Numbered from the stretch's first letter, positions 40,429-50,498 are shown. The stretch is 59,320 nucleotides of DNA from an uncultured Kocuria sp. (GCF_947500125.1 NZ_CANMRA010000002.1:214144-273463); one strand, 5' to 3'. Notes: generated from the sequence alone by a model not told the origin. A program made the numbers and translations.

Positions 40429-40977
40429 TCAGTGACCGCCCGCCTCGCCCACCATCTCGTCCTGGGGCACGGGCGTGTTGGAGGGGTTCGCGGGGGTGGA
40501 GGGCGCGCCGCCGGGAACGAACTCGGCGTAGCGCTCGAAGGTGTGGTCCAGCACCGGGACCCGCTCGGTGAGGGACTCCCCGCCCGTGCTGAACTCGGTC
40601 TCCACCATGAGACCCGGCTCGGCCCCGGCACGGTCCACGATGACCGGGTCCGCCTCCTCCAGCGACACGGAGCCGTTGGCAGGGATCTGCACCTCGGCGG
40701 TGGCGCCGTCGACGTCCATCGACAGCGTGACGTCCTCGTCGCCGTCGTTGTCCAGGGTGCCCAGCACGCGGCCCTCGGCGTCGGCGGCGGTGGCCACGAT
40801 CAGCACGTTGGACAGCTTGACGTCGCCCACCTGCTCCACGATGCCGTCCGCGGGGGAGTAGGTCATGGTCGTGGCCGGCGGGTTGATGTAGGCGCATCCG
40901 GCGGTGGACAGCAGGGCGGCCGCGGCGGCGGCACTCAGGCCTGCGCGCTGCAGCAACTTGGGGGCGGCGATCTTCAC
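40429..40977 (-). CDS. lpqE: LpqE-like lipoprotein
   Basis: A 182-residue lipoprotein. Signal peptide with lipobox LLSTAGC (Cys28), then YINPPATTMTYSPADGIVEQVGDVKLSNVLIV and a beta-rich copper-chaperone-like domain. The name rests on similarity to mycobacterial LpqE and on gene order next to carD-ispD-ispF, as in Mycobacterium tuberculosis. Function unknown. GTG 40977 has GAGGAG upstream. It is divergent from carD. Confidence 0.7.
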   Translation of the reverse strand: MKIAAPKLLQRAGLSAAAAAALLSTAGCAYINPPATTMTYSPADGIVEQVGDVKLSNVLIVATAADAEGRVLGTLDNDGDEDVTLSMDVDGATAEVQIPANGSVSLEEADPVIVDRAGAEPGLMVETEFSTGGESLTERVPVLDHTFERYAEFVPGGAPSTPANPSNTPVPQDEMVGEAGGH

Positions 40978-41100
40978 GGCGCGTACTCCTCGGGAGCTCA
41001 GGACGATGTCCCGGCCAGCTTATCCGTTTGCCGACGGTTCGTCCGCATCGGACGGGTCCGGGGGGCCGCCCGCCCCGGATCGGCGAATCCTACACCGTGT

Positions 41101-41106
41101 TAGAAT
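41101..41106 (+). promoter_or_regulatory. -10 hexamer of carD
   Basis: TAGAAT, 26 nt before ATG 41133; a short leader with AAAGGGG Shine-Dalgarno follows, so carD is not leaderless. Confidence 0.6.
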
Positions 41107-41132
41107 GGAAGTTCTGAAAGGGGTATTTCCAT

Positions 41133-41615
41133 ATGGTTTTTGAGGTTGGCGAGACGGTTGTCTACCCGCACCACGGCGCGGCGACCATCGAGGAGATCAA
41201 GACCCGCACCGTCAAGGGCGAAGAGAAGATGTATCTCAAGCTCAAGGTGACCCAGGGGGATCTGGTGATCGAGGTACCCGCGGAGAACGTCGACCTGGTG
41301 GGCGTGCGCGACGTCGTCGACGAGGACGGGCTCAAGAAGGTCATCTCGGTCCTGCAGGCGAAGGACACCGAGGAGGCCAGCAACTGGTCCCGGCGCTACA
41401 AGGCCAACCTCGAGAAGCTCGCCTCGGGCGACGTGCTCAAGGTCGCGGAGGTCGTGCGCGATCTCTGGCGCCGCGACCGGGACCGCGGGCTCTCGGCGGG
41501 GGAGAAGCGGATGCTGACGAAGGCCCGCCAGATCCTCACCTCCGAGCTGGCGCTCGCCAAGAAGATCGACGAGGAAGAGGCCGAGAAGCGCCTCGACGAC
41601 ATCCTGGCGTCCTGA
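41133..41615 (+). CDS. carD: RNA polymerase-binding transcription regulator CarD
   Basis: A 160-residue essential actinobacterial regulator. The N-terminal RNAP-interaction domain ([20 protein letters not shown]) binds the beta subunit; the C-terminal helical DNA-binding domain has the conserved Trp in [15 protein letters not shown]. It stabilises open complexes, notably at rRNA promoters. It is first in a run with ispD (7-bp gap). Confidence 0.96.
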   Translation: MVFEVGETVVYPHHGAATIEEIKTRTVKGEEKMYLKLKVTQGDLVIEVPAENVDLVGVRDVVDEDGLKKVISVLQAKDTEEASNWSRRYKANLEKLASGDVLKVAEVVRDLWRRDRDRGLSAGEKRMLTKARQILTSELALAKKIDEEEAEKRLDDILAS

Positions 41616-41622
41616 CCGGCCC

Positions 41623-42462
41623 GTGACCGGGAACGCACCACGGTCCAGCACGGCGAACCCGCCCTCCCCGGAGGGCGGGTTCGCCGTCGTCGTCGTGGCG
41701 GCGGGCTCCGGCACCCGGCTCGGGCACGGCATCCCCAAGGCCCTGGTGGCCCTCGGCGGCCGCCCTCTGCTGGCGCACGCGCTGCGGGGCATCCGGGAGG
41801 CGGGCCTGACCGGGCCCGTGCTGGTGACCGTCCCCGCCGGGGACGTCGAGCTCTCCGCGACCGCCCGGGCGCACGGCGCGCGGCCCGTGACCGGCGGCGC
41901 CTCCCGGGCGGAGTCCGTGCGGGAGGCACTGGCAGAGCTCGAGCGGACCGAGCCGGCCTGCACGGCGGTGCTCGTCCACGACGCCGCGCGCTGCCTCACC
42001 CCGCCCGAGGTCTTCCGCGCCGTCGTGGACCGGCTGCGCGCCGGAGCGCGCGCCGTGGTCCCCGTGCTGCCCGTCGCGGACACGATGCGGCGGGTCGACG
42101 ACGCCGGCCGGTCCCTCGGCACCGTGGACCGCACGGTGCTGCGCGCGGTGCAGACGCCGCAGGGCTTCGACCTCGCCCTGCTGCGGACGGTGAACCGCGC
42201 CGACGTCGCGGCCGGCACGGACCCGGAGTCCGTCACCGACGACGCCTCCCTCGTGGAGGCCCACGCCCCGGGGACCGCGGTGCTGACGGTGCCCGGCCAC
42301 GAGCACGCCTTCAAGATCACCCGCCCGCTCGACCTGGTGCTGGCCGAGGCCGTCCTGCGCGGGCGCGCGCCGGGCACGGCGGGGACGGTGCCCGTCACCG
42401 CCACTGCCCCCGCACCCACCTCCGCGCCCGCCCCCTCCCTTCCCGACCCCGAGGAGCGCTGA
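41623..42462 (+). CDS. ispD: 2-C-methyl-D-erythritol 4-phosphate cytidylyltransferase
   Basis: A 279-residue MEP-pathway enzyme forming CDP-methylerythritol. CTP-binding loop [20 protein letters not shown], then [30 protein letters not shown] and TDDASLVEA. The C-terminal ~35 residues are Pro/Ala/Thr-rich. GTG 41623 is the only start upstream of the CTP loop. Codons 10-22 are read from a perfect 17-bp hairpin that looks like a terminator, so expression may be attenuated relative to carD. Confidence 0.92.
   Translation: MTGNAPRSSTANPPSPEGGFAVVVVAAGSGTRLGHGIPKALVALGGRPLLAHALRGIREAGLTGPVLVTVPAGDVELSATARAHGARPVTGGASRAESVREALAELERTEPACTAVLVHDAARCLTPPEVFRAVVDRLRAGARAVVPVLPVADTMRRVDDAGRSLGTVDRTVLRAVQTPQGFDLALLRTVNRADVAAGTDPESVTDDASLVEAHAPGTAVLTVPGHEHAFKITRPLDLVLAEAVLRGRAPGTAGTVPVTATAPAPTSAPAPSLPDPEER
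41651..41686 (+). terminator. Terminator-like hairpin inside the ispD coding start
   Basis: Arms 41651-41667 and 41670-41686 are perfectly complementary (17 bp). It lies 36 bp after the carD stop but within ispD codons 10-22. It could be an attenuator that keeps carD above the MEP genes, or a translational control element. Confidence 0.45.
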
Positions 42463-42466
42463 ACCC

Positions 42467-42958
42467 GTGATCCTGCCCCGCACCGGCATCGCCGTGGACG
42501 TCCACGCCTTCGGGCCCGAGGGCACGCCCCTGTGGGTCGCCGGGCTCGAGTGGCCGGGGGAGCGCGGGCTCGCCGGGCACTCGGACGGGGACGTCGTGGC
42601 CCATGCCGCGGCCGACGCCCTGTTCTCGGCCTCGGGCACGGGGGACCTGGGCGCCAACTTCGGCGTCGACCGCCCGGAGCTCGAGGGCGCGTCCGGGACG
42701 CGCATCCTCGCGGAGGCGGCCCGGATCGTGCGGGAGGCCGGCTTCGAGATCGGCAACGTCGCGGTGCAGCTGATCGGGAACCGGCCGCGGTTCGCGCCGC
42801 GGCGCGCCGAGGCCGAGGCCGTGCTCACCGCCGCGGCCGGCGCGCCCGTCACCGTCAGCGCCACGACCTCCGACCACCTCGGGCTCACCGGCCGCGGCGA
42901 GGGCCTCGCGGCCGTGGCCACCGCCCTGGTCGTCCCCGCGGGCGCGGGCGGGGCCTGA
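42467..42958 (+). CDS. ispF: 2-C-methyl-D-erythritol 2,4-cyclodiphosphate synthase
   Basis: A 163-residue MEP-pathway enzyme. Metal-binding motif [10 protein letters not shown] and [25 protein letters not shown], then IGNRPRF and the ending [19 protein letters not shown] 42467 begins 4 nt after the ispD stop. It catalyses the step after IspE. Confidence 0.95.
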   Translation: MILPRTGIAVDVHAFGPEGTPLWVAGLEWPGERGLAGHSDGDVVAHAAADALFSASGTGDLGANFGVDRPELEGASGTRILAEAARIVREAGFEIGNVAVQLIGNRPRFAPRRAEAEAVLTAAAGAPVTVSATTSDHLGLTGRGEGLAAVATALVVPAGAGGA

Positions 42959-42980
42959 CCGGCGCGCCACCGCCCGCCCT

Positions 42981-42986
42981 TATGAT
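42981..42986 (+). promoter_or_regulatory. -10 hexamer of cysS
   Basis: TATGAT, 7 nt before GTG 42994; the closest to consensus of the leaderless set. Confidence 0.6.
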
Positions 42987-42993
42987 GGGCCGT

Positions 42994-44424
42994 GTGACTC
43001 TGCGCTTCTACGACACCGCCACCGCGACCGTGCGGGACTTCGAGCCCGCCCACCCCGGCGAGGCCCGTCTGTACTACTGCGGCGCCACCGTCCAGGGCAT
43101 GCCGCACATCGGCCACGTCCGCTCGGCCCTGGTCTTCGACCAGCTCGCCCGGTGGCTGGCCCACCGCGGCTACCGGGTGACCACGGTGCGCAACGTCACC
43201 GACATCGACGACAAGATCCTCGCGAACTCGGCCGCGTCCTTCGCCCCCGGCTACGACGGCGATCACCCCCGGGAGCCGTGGTGGGCGCTCGCCTACCGGT
43301 TCGAGCAGGCGTTCAACGCCGCCTACGACGCCATCGGCGTCGACCGGCCCACCTACGAGCCGCGCGCCACGGGCCACGTGCCCGAGATGCACGCCCTGAT
43401 CCGCACCCTGGTCGACGCCGGGCACGCCTACCCGGCGCCGGACGGCTCCGGGGACGTCTACTTCGACGTCCGCTCCTGGGCGCGCTACGGCGAGCTCACC
43501 CACCAGTCGGTCGACGACATGCAGGACGCCCCCGACGCCGACCCCCGCGGCAAGCGGGACCCCCGCGACTTCGCCCTGTGGAAGGGGCACAAGCCCGGCG
43601 AGCCCGAGACCGCCCGGTGGGACTCGCCCTGGGGCGCCGGCCGCCCCGGCTGGCACCTCGAGTGCTCCGCCATGGCCGCGAAGTACCTCGGCGAGCACTT
43701 CGACATCCACGGCGGCGGTCTGGACCTGCGCTTCCCCCACCACGAGAACGAGCTCGCCCAGTCGACGGCGGCCGGGCAGCGGTTCGCGACCCTCTGGCTG
43801 CACAACGGGCTCGTCACCTACGCGGGCGAGAAGATGTCCAAGTCGATCGGCAACACCGTCTCCCCGGCGGACATGCTCGCCGAGGCCCGGCCGCTGGCCG
43901 TGCGCTACTACCTCGGCCAGGCCCACTACCGGTCCGTGCTGGACTACCGGCCCACCTCCCTCGCCGAGGCCACGGCCGCGGTCGAGCGGGTGGAGTCCTT
44001 CCTGCGTGCCGCCCGGGACGCCGGGGCCGACCTCCAGGACCCGGCCGGCGATGTGCCGCCGGCCTTCGGCGACGCCATGGACGACGACCTCAACGTGCCG
44101 CAGGCCCTCGCCGTCCTGCACGAGACCGTCCGCGCCGGCAACACCGCGCTCGCCGACGGACGGGACGCCGCCGCGCCCGCCCGGGCGGTGCGCGCCATGA
44201 CCGACGTGCTCGGGCTGACCGGGCTCATGGACCTCGGGGGCGCCGCGGGCAACGCGGCCGAGCACACGGCCCTCGACACCCTCGTGCACTCGCTGCTGGC
44301 CCAGCGCGACCGGGCCCGCGCCGCCAAGGACTGGGCCCGGGCCGACGCCATCCGGGACGAGCTCGCCGCGGCCGGCGTCGCGGTGCGCGACGCCGCCGGC
44401 GGATCCACCTGGTCCGTGGCCTGA
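42994..44424 (+). CDS. cysS: Cysteinyl-tRNA synthetase
   Basis: A 476-residue class I synthetase. HIGH is PHIGH at ~37-41, KMSKS at 280-284; the Zn site uses Cys in [19 protein letters not shown] and HHENE. Fold and length are normal. GTG 42994 is placed from the leaderless hexamer TATGAT, giving it its own promoter within the carD-glgX run. Confidence 0.96.
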   Translation: MTLRFYDTATATVRDFEPAHPGEARLYYCGATVQGMPHIGHVRSALVFDQLARWLAHRGYRVTTVRNVTDIDDKILANSAASFAPGYDGDHPREPWWALAYRFEQAFNAAYDAIGVDRPTYEPRATGHVPEMHALIRTLVDAGHAYPAPDGSGDVYFDVRSWARYGELTHQSVDDMQDAPDADPRGKRDPRDFALWKGHKPGEPETARWDSPWGAGRPGWHLECSAMAAKYLGEHFDIHGGGLDLRFPHHENELAQSTAAGQRFATLWLHNGLVTYAGEKMSKSIGNTVSPADMLAEARPLAVRYYLGQAHYRSVLDYRPTSLAEATAAVERVESFLRAARDAGADLQDPAGDVPPAFGDAMDDDLNVPQALAVLHETVRAGNTALADGRDAAAPARAVRAMTDVLGLTGLMDLGGAAGNAAEHTALDTLVHSLLAQRDRARAAKDWARADAIRDELAAAGVAVRDAAGGSTWSVA

Positions 44425-44459
44425 CCGGGCCGCACCACCCCGACCGAACAGAGGAACCC

Positions 44460-45437
44460 ATGCCAACCCCCAAGCAGCGTCCCGGCGCGATCCGCAAGAA
44501 CAAGAAGGGCCCGCTGGTCGGCACCGGCGGCCACGGCCGCAAGGCCCTCGAGGGCCGGGGCCCCACCCCCAAGGCCGAGGACCGCCCGTACCACAAGGCG
44601 CACAAGATGAAGAAGGCCGCCGAGCGCCGCCAGAGCACGGGCGGCCGCGCCCCGGCACGCTCCCGCGGCAAGGTCCAGGAGGACCTCGTCACCGGGCGGA
44701 ACTCGGTGCTCGAGGCGCTGCGCGCGGACATCCCCGCCAAGGCCCTCCACGCGGCGAGCAAGATCGACGTCGACGACCGCGTGCGCGAGATCCTGCAGAT
44801 CTGCGCCGAGCGCGGGATCACGATCCTCGAGGCCTCGAAGGGGGAGCTCGACCGGCTCACCAGCGACGCCGTGCACCAGGGCGTGGCCCTCCAGGTGCCG
44901 GCCTACGAGTACCAGGACGCCGTGGAGACCGCCCGCACGCTGATGACCCAGTGGGAGAAGCGGCACATCCGCCGTCCCCCGCTGATGGTCGCCCTCGACG
45001 GGATCACCGACCCCCGCAACCTCGGCGCCATCATCCGCAGCGTCTCCGCGTTCTCCGGCAACGCCGTGATCGTGCCCGAGCGCCGGTCCGTGGGGGTCAC
45101 GGCCTCCGCCTGGAAGACCAGCGCCGGTGCCGCGGCCCGGGTGCCCGTCACGAAGGCCGCCAACCTCAACCGCACGCTCGAGGAGCTCAAGGCCATGGGC
45201 TACTTCGTCGTCGGCCTCGACGGCGGCGGCGACGTCGACCTGCCCGGCCTCGAGCTGGCCACCGAGCCCCTCGTCATCGTGGTCGGCTCGGAGGGCAAGG
45301 GCCTGTCCCGGCTGGTCACCGAGAACTGCGACCAGATCGTCTCCATCCCCATCGACTCCACGATGGAGTCGCTCAACGCCTCGATGGCGGTGGGCATCAC
45401 CCTGTACGAGGTGTCGCGACGCCGTGCTGGTTCCTGA
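44460..45437 (+). CDS. rlmB: 23S rRNA (guanosine-2'-O)-methyltransferase RlmB (SpoU family)
   Basis: A 325-residue SpoU/TrmH methyltransferase. A basic N-terminal extension (residues 1-75, rich in Lys/Arg/Gly) precedes a substrate-binding domain (VTGRNSVLEALRA) and a knotted SPOUT domain with DGITDPRNLGAIIRS, VVGSEGKGLS and the ending IPIDSTMESLNASMA. ATG 44460 has GAGGAA upstream. Its 3' end overlaps glgX by 14 bp. Confidence 0.92.
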   Translation: MPTPKQRPGAIRKNKKGPLVGTGGHGRKALEGRGPTPKAEDRPYHKAHKMKKAAERRQSTGGRAPARSRGKVQEDLVTGRNSVLEALRADIPAKALHAASKIDVDDRVREILQICAERGITILEASKGELDRLTSDAVHQGVALQVPAYEYQDAVETARTLMTQWEKRHIRRPPLMVALDGITDPRNLGAIIRSVSAFSGNAVIVPERRSVGVTASAWKTSAGAAARVPVTKAANLNRTLEELKAMGYFVVGLDGGGDVDLPGLELATEPLVIVVGSEGKGLSRLVTENCDQIVSIPIDSTMESLNASMAVGITLYEVSRRRAGS

Positions 45438-47643
45438 GCCCCGGCGGCAGGACACCGGTCGGCCGTACGTCTCCCACCCCTACCCCCTCGGGGTCCACCC
45501 CTCGCACGAGCGCGACGGCAGCGCGAACGTGGCCGTCTACGCCCCGGGGATCCCCGACCTGGACATCGTCTTCCGGCTGCCCGGCGGCCGCTGGCAGCGG
45601 CGACGGCTCACCGGGCGCACCGGCGGCGTGCACCACGGGACGATCCCGCCGGCCGAGCAGCAGCGGCTCTCGGAGACGGGCTTCGACTACCTGCGGCACC
45701 GGGACGAGGCCCCGGCCCTGCCCGCGGGCACCGAGTACGGCTTCGTCGCCGCCGACTCGCCCGTCGCCGCCCGCCACCGCTCCCCGGACCCGGCCGACCG
45801 GCAGATCCTGCTCGACCCCTACGGCAAGGGACTGCGCCGCGTCGCCCCGCCGCCGGGGGTCGAGGATCCCGGCCCCGACGCCTACGGGGGGCGGTACGTC
45901 TCCGTGGTCGTCCAGCAGGACTTCGACTGGGACGAGGACCGCAGTCCCGCCACCCCGTGGCGGGACACCGTCGTCTACGAGGCGCACGTCAAGGGCCTGA
46001 CCGCCCTCCACCCGGACGTCCCGGAGCACCTCCGGGGCACGTACGCGGGCCTCGCGCACCCCGCGATGACCGAGTACCTCACGTCGCTGGGCGTCACGGC
46101 CGTCGAGCTCCTGCCCGTGCACGCCCACCTGGACGAGCCCCACCTCACGGACCTCGGCCTGAGCAACTACTGGGGCTACAACACGCTGGGCTTCTTCGCC
46201 CCGCACGCCGGCTACGCGACCGAGGCCGCCCGTGCCCGCGGGCCGCAGGGCGTGCTCGACGAGTTCAAGGCCATGGTCCGGGAGCTGCACCGCGCGGGGC
46301 TCGAGGTCTACCTCGACGTCGTCTACAACCACACCGCCGAGGCCGGCCAGGACGAACCCGCCTACTGCTGGCGGGGGCTCGGCGACGAGGCCTACTACCG
46401 CCACGGCGAGGACGGCCGCTACGTGGACGTCACCGGGTGCGGCAACTCCGTGAACTTCGGCAACCCGCGGGTGGTGCAGATGGCGCTGGACTCCCTGCGC
46501 TACTGGGTGGAGCGCTGCCACGTGGACGGCTTCCGCTTCGACCTCGCCCCCGAACTGGCCCGGGACGAGCGCCACCGCTTCACCCGCAACCACCCCTTCC
46601 TCGTGGCCGTCGGCGCGGACCCCGCCCTGTTCGGGACGAAGCTGATCGCCGAGCCCTGGGACGTGGGCATGGGCGGATGGCAGACCGGTCACTTCCCCGA
46701 GGGGTGGGCCGACTGGAACGACCGCTTCCGGGACACCGTCCGCGACTTCTGGCTCACCGGTCCGCGCAGCATGAGCCTGGGCGGGGACGGCGGCAACGCC
46801 GCGCGGCTCGCCGGGGCGCTCGCCGGCTCCTCGGACATGTTCGCCGCGTCCGGGCGCAGCGCCCTGGCGTCCGTGAACTTCGTGACCGCCCACGACGGCT
46901 TCACCCTGGCGGACCTCGTCTCCTACGACAACAAGCACAACCAGGACAACCTGGAGAAGAACCGGGACGGGACCAACGACAACCACTCGTGGAACCACGG
47001 CGTGGAGGGCCCGGCGCGCGACGTCCGGATCCGGGCGGACCGGGCGCAGACGGCGCGCAACGTCATGGCCACTCTGCTCTTCTCCCAGGGCGTGCCCATG
47101 ATCACGGCGGGGGACGAGTTCGGCCGCACCCAGCGCGGGAACAACAACGCGTACTGCCAGGACAACGAGCTGTCCTGGGTGGACTGGCGGCTCACCCCGG
47201 CGGACCGCGCCATGCTCGCGGCCACCCGCTCCCTGGTCGGCGTGCGCGGGGAGTTCCTGGCGGGGCAGCCGTCCCACTTCCCGACCCGCCCCGACGAGGT
47301 GATGATGCACTGGTTCGGCCCGGACGGGTCGGCCATGACCGCCACCGGCTGGCAGACCCCCGGGGCCCGGACCATCCAGGTGCTGATCGGATCCCGGGGC
47401 GGCCGGGTGGCGGGGCTCATGGTGGTCAACGGCGCGAGCGCCGACATGGCGATCACCTTCCCGCACCTCGCGGACCTGCTGCGGCCGGAGGAGGACGGGC
47501 ACCCCCTCGAGAAGGCCGACGGCGTCTACTCCCTGGTGCACAGCACGGCCTCGGTGCTGCACGGGCGCTACGGCACGCGCTACCGGCCGGGCCAGGCGCA
47601 GGGCGTCCCCGCCAGCTCGGTCACCCTGTTCCGGGTGCTCTGA
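45424..47643 (+). CDS. glgX: Glycogen debranching enzyme GlgX
   Basis: A 739-residue GH13_11 isoamylase-type enzyme cutting alpha-1,6 branches of glycogen trimmed by GlgP. An N-terminal CBM48-like domain, then VVYEAHVKGLT, YWGYNTLGFFAP, VYLDVVYNHTAE, the nucleophile region DGFRFDLAPELAR, acid/base LIAEPWDVG and the transition-state Asp in VTAHDGFTL. GTG 45424 lies inside the rlmB 3' end and is preceded by a GAGGTG sequence, so it is translationally coupled to rlmB rather than to the other glg genes. Confidence 0.92.
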   Translation: MLVPEPRRQDTGRPYVSHPYPLGVHPSHERDGSANVAVYAPGIPDLDIVFRLPGGRWQRRRLTGRTGGVHHGTIPPAEQQRLSETGFDYLRHRDEAPALPAGTEYGFVAADSPVAARHRSPDPADRQILLDPYGKGLRRVAPPPGVEDPGPDAYGGRYVSVVVQQDFDWDEDRSPATPWRDTVVYEAHVKGLTALHPDVPEHLRGTYAGLAHPAMTEYLTSLGVTAVELLPVHAHLDEPHLTDLGLSNYWGYNTLGFFAPHAGYATEAARARGPQGVLDEFKAMVRELHRAGLEVYLDVVYNHTAEAGQDEPAYCWRGLGDEAYYRHGEDGRYVDVTGCGNSVNFGNPRVVQMALDSLRYWVERCHVDGFRFDLAPELARDERHRFTRNHPFLVAVGADPALFGTKLIAEPWDVGMGGWQTGHFPEGWADWNDRFRDTVRDFWLTGPRSMSLGGDGGNAARLAGALAGSSDMFAASGRSALASVNFVTAHDGFTLADLVSYDNKHNQDNLEKNRDGTNDNHSWNHGVEGPARDVRIRADRAQTARNVMATLLFSQGVPMITAGDEFGRTQRGNNNAYCQDNELSWVDWRLTPADRAMLAATRSLVGVRGEFLAGQPSHFPTRPDEVMMHWFGPDGSAMTATGWQTPGARTIQVLIGSRGGRVAGLMVVNGASADMAITFPHLADLLRPEEDGHPLEKADGVYSLVHSTASVLHGRYGTRYRPGQAQGVPASSVTLFRVL

Positions 47644-47664
47644 GCCGCGGAGGCCCACCACGCG

Positions 47665-47704
47665 GGAGGGGCCGCACCCCGACGACGCGGGGTGTGGCCC
47701 CTCC
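47665..47704. terminator. Terminator between convergent glgX and glgP
   Basis: A 16-bp stem (47665-47680 with 47689-47704, one G-U pair) and an 8-nt loop. Confidence 0.7.
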
Positions 47705-47736
47705 AGCGCTCCGCGCGGTGCCGCGTCGCCGGCGGC

Positions 47737-50334
47737 TCAGGCGTTGGCGACCAGGCCCAGCTCCGCCTTGTCGGCGAGCTCGGGGTGGGTCGGCAGCACC
47801 CGGACGGTGTAGCCGAACGGACCCGAGCGGTCCACGGTGATCGTCCCGCAGAACTTGTGCCGGCCGCCGCCCAGGTCGCCGACGGGGCTCAGTCCCGCGT
47901 ACTTGCGCTCGTGGATGTGGTCCGTCTCCGAGACCCGGCCGTAGCCGATCTCCGCGCACACGTCGTCGGGGCTCAGCGAGCCGAGCGACACGTAGGCGCA
48001 CACCGTGAGCTCGTCGCCGATCTGCGGCTCCTGGGCCACGCCCTCGGTGTCGACGTGCTCGACCGACACCTGGCCCCACGCCTGGCGCACGCGTCCCACC
48101 CACCGGGACTTCGCCCGGGCGGCCGCGTGGCCGTCCAGCGCGGCCCGGCGGCCGGCGACGGCGGCCGGGACGTAGAGCTTGCGCACGTAGTCCTCGACCA
48201 TGCGCTTGGCGGAGACCTGCGGGCCCAGGGTCGCCAGGGTGTGCTTGACCATGGCCAGCCACTGGTGCGGCACGCCGTCGGTGTTCGGGTCCGAGCCCTC
48301 CGCGGTCTCACCGTAGAACCGCGGGGCCACGTGGTTCTCGATGAGCTCGTAGAGCGCGGCGGCCTCGATGTCGTCGCGCTCGTCCGGGTGCGCGCCCTCG
48401 TCGGCGGTCGGGATGGCCCAGCCGTTCTGGCCGTCGTACATCTCGTCCCACCAGCCGTCGAGCACCGAGAGGTTCAGCCCGCCGTTGAGGGCGGCCTTCA
48501 TCCCGGACGTGCCGCACGCCTCGAGCGGGCGCAGCGGGTTGTTCAGCCACACGTCGCAGCCGGGGAACAGCGTCCGGGCCATCGCGATGTCGTAGTTGGG
48601 GAGGAACACGATGCGGTGGCGCACCTCCGGGTCGTCCGTGAAGCGGACGAGGTCCTGGATCAGGCGCTTGCCCTGCTCGTCGGCGGGGTGGGACTTCCCC
48701 GCGACCACGAGCTGCACCGGGTGCTCCGGGTCCAGCAGGATCCGCTTGAGCCGCTGCGGGTCCCGCAGCATGAGCGTGAGCCGCTTGTAGGTGGGCACCC
48801 GGCGGGCGAAGCCGATCGTGAGCACTCCCGGGTCGAGGACCGTGTCGGTCCAGCCCAGTTCGGCGTCCGCGAGACCGCGCTTCTTCCACGACGCCCGCAG
48901 CCGGGCCCGGACGTCCTCCACCAGGCGGGCGCGCAGCTCCCGGCGGACGGACCACAGCTCGGCGTCGTCGGCGTTGTAGATCCGGCGCCACCGGGCGGCC
49001 CGGTTCAAGTCCGAGCCCATCGGGTCGAGCGCCAGCTCCGCCATGCGCGGGTCGATCCACGTCATCACGTGGACACCGTTGGTGATCGAGCCGATCGGCA
49101 CCTCGTCGACGTCGAAGCCCGGCCACAGCCCCTGGAACATCCCCCGGGAGACCACGCCGTGCAGCTTGGCCACCCCGTTGGCGCGCTGGGCCAGGCGCAG
49201 GCCCATGACCGCCATGTTGAACTTGGACCGGTCGCCGCCGTCGTAGTCCTCGGCGCCCAGGGACAGGACCTTGGCCGTGGGCACGGACGGGGCCAGACCC
49301 GCGTTGAGGAAGTGCTCGATCTGCGCCTGCTCGAACCGGTCGATGCCCGCCGGCACCGGGGTGTGCGTCGTGAACACGGTGGCCGCGCGCACCGCCGTCA
49401 GGGCCTCGTCCCAGGTCATGGGTTCGGTCCCGTCCGCGGGGTCCATGAGCTCCGCGATCCGCTCGACGCCCAGGAACCCCGCGTGGCCCTCGTTGCAGTG
49501 GAAGACCTCCGGGGCGGGCGCCCCGGTCAGCCGGGAGAAAGCCCGCAGCGCACGGATCCCGCCCATCCCGAGGAGCAGCTCCTGCTGGAGCCGGTGGTCG
49601 CCGCCGCCGCCGTAGAGGCGGTCCGTGACGTTGCGGGCGTGGTCGTCGTTGTCCGGGATGTCGGAGTCGAGCAGCAGCAGCGGGACGCGGCCGACGTCGG
49701 CCCGCCAGATGTGGGCGGACAGGCTGCGGCCGTTGGGCAGGGGCAGGGTGATCCGGGCGGGGCTCCCGTCCTCCTCCCGCAGCAGCGTCAGCGGCATGCC
49801 GTCCGGGTCGAGCACCGGGTAGGACTCCTGCTGCCACGCGTCGCGGGACAGGGACTGCTTGAAGTAGCCGTGCTGGTAGAACAGGCCGACCCCCACCACC
49901 GGCACACCGAGGTCCGAGGCGCTCTTGAGGTGGTCGCCGGCGAGGATCCCCAGCCCGCCCGAGTACTGGGGGAGCACGGAGGTGACGCCGTACTCCGCGG
50001 AGAAGTAGGCGATGGCCCTCGGGGCGTCCTCCGACTGGGTCCTCTGGTACCACAGGTCGTCCGTGAGGTACTGCTCCAGGTCGGCGTCCAGCTCCTCGAT
50101 CCGGCGCACGGTGGCCGGGTCCTGGGCGATCTGCTGGATCTCCTCGCGGGTGAGGGAGCCGAGGAGCTTGACGGGGTCCCCGTGCACCGCCTCCCAGGCC
50201 TGGGGGTTCAGATCCGCGAACAGCTGTTCGGTGGGCCGGTGCCAGGACCAGCGAAGGTTCCTCGCAAGTCGGCTCAGAGGGGCGATGGACTCCGGCAGCA
50301 CGGTGCGCACGGTGAATCTACGGATTGCCTTCAC
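47737..50334 (-). CDS. glgP: Alpha-glucan (glycogen/maltodextrin) phosphorylase
   Basis: An 865-residue GT35 phosphorylase that releases glucose-1-phosphate from alpha-1,4-glucan. The N-terminal DUF3417 region (ARNLRWSWHRPTEQLF) marks the GlgP branch found with GlgE. It has YFSAEYGV, SGGLGILAGDHLK, FHCNEGHAGFL and the PLP lysine in GTSGMKAALNG. GTG 50334 is 6 nt after TAGTCT on the minus strand (leaderless). It is divergent from glgE across a region with a 34-bp palindrome. Confidence 0.93.
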   Translation of the reverse strand: MKAIRRFTVRTVLPESIAPLSRLARNLRWSWHRPTEQLFADLNPQAWEAVHGDPVKLLGSLTREEIQQIAQDPATVRRIEELDADLEQYLTDDLWYQRTQSEDAPRAIAYFSAEYGVTSVLPQYSGGLGILAGDHLKSASDLGVPVVGVGLFYQHGYFKQSLSRDAWQQESYPVLDPDGMPLTLLREEDGSPARITLPLPNGRSLSAHIWRADVGRVPLLLLDSDIPDNDDHARNVTDRLYGGGGDHRLQQELLLGMGGIRALRAFSRLTGAPAPEVFHCNEGHAGFLGVERIAELMDPADGTEPMTWDEALTAVRAATVFTTHTPVPAGIDRFEQAQIEHFLNAGLAPSVPTAKVLSLGAEDYDGGDRSKFNMAVMGLRLAQRANGVAKLHGVVSRGMFQGLWPGFDVDEVPIGSITNGVHVMTWIDPRMAELALDPMGSDLNRAARWRRIYNADDAELWSVRRELRARLVEDVRARLRASWKKRGLADAELGWTDTVLDPGVLTIGFARRVPTYKRLTLMLRDPQRLKRILLDPEHPVQLVVAGKSHPADEQGKRLIQDLVRFTDDPEVRHRIVFLPNYDIAMARTLFPGCDVWLNNPLRPLEACGTSGMKAALNGGLNLSVLDGWWDEMYDGQNGWAIPTADEGAHPDERDDIEAAALYELIENHVAPRFYGETAEGSDPNTDGVPHQWLAMVKHTLATLGPQVSAKRMVEDYVRKLYVPAAVAGRRAALDGHAAARAKSRWVGRVRQAWGQVSVEHVDTEGVAQEPQIGDELTVCAYVSLGSLSPDDVCAEIGYGRVSETDHIHERKYAGLSPVGDLGGGRHKFCGTITVDRSGPFGYTVRVLPTHPELADKAELGLVANA

Positions 50335-50340
50335 GCCGTC

Positions 50341-50346
50341 AGACTA
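50341..50346 (-). promoter_or_regulatory. -10 hexamer of glgP
   Basis: TAGTCT on the minus strand, 6 nt before GTG 50334. Confidence 0.55.
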
Positions 50347-50380
50347 CCGGTGCCGCGGCGCCGGACGGAGGCGCCACGGC

Positions 50381-50414
50381 CCATGCGTCCCCCGGCGCGC
50401 CGGGGGACGCATGG
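50381..50414. promoter_or_regulatory. Perfect 34-bp palindrome between divergent glgP and glgE
   Basis: Each arm is 17 bp (the first arm begins CCATGCGTCCCCC) with no spacer. It lies 35 bp upstream of the glgP -10 and about 71 bp upstream of the glgE -10. Because both genes start outward, a terminator is not expected; a shared operator, or a transcription insulator, is more likely. Confidence 0.55.
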
Positions 50415-50485
50415 CGCGGGGACACCGGGACGACGACACCGTCCCACGGTTCGACAGCGGGCTTAACGATCGCCGGGTTTGTCGC

Positions 50486-50491
50486 TAACGT
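50486..50491 (+). promoter_or_regulatory. -10 hexamer of glgE
   Basis: TAACGT, 7 nt before GTG 50499. Confidence 0.5.
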
Positions 50492-50498
50492 GGTCCAG

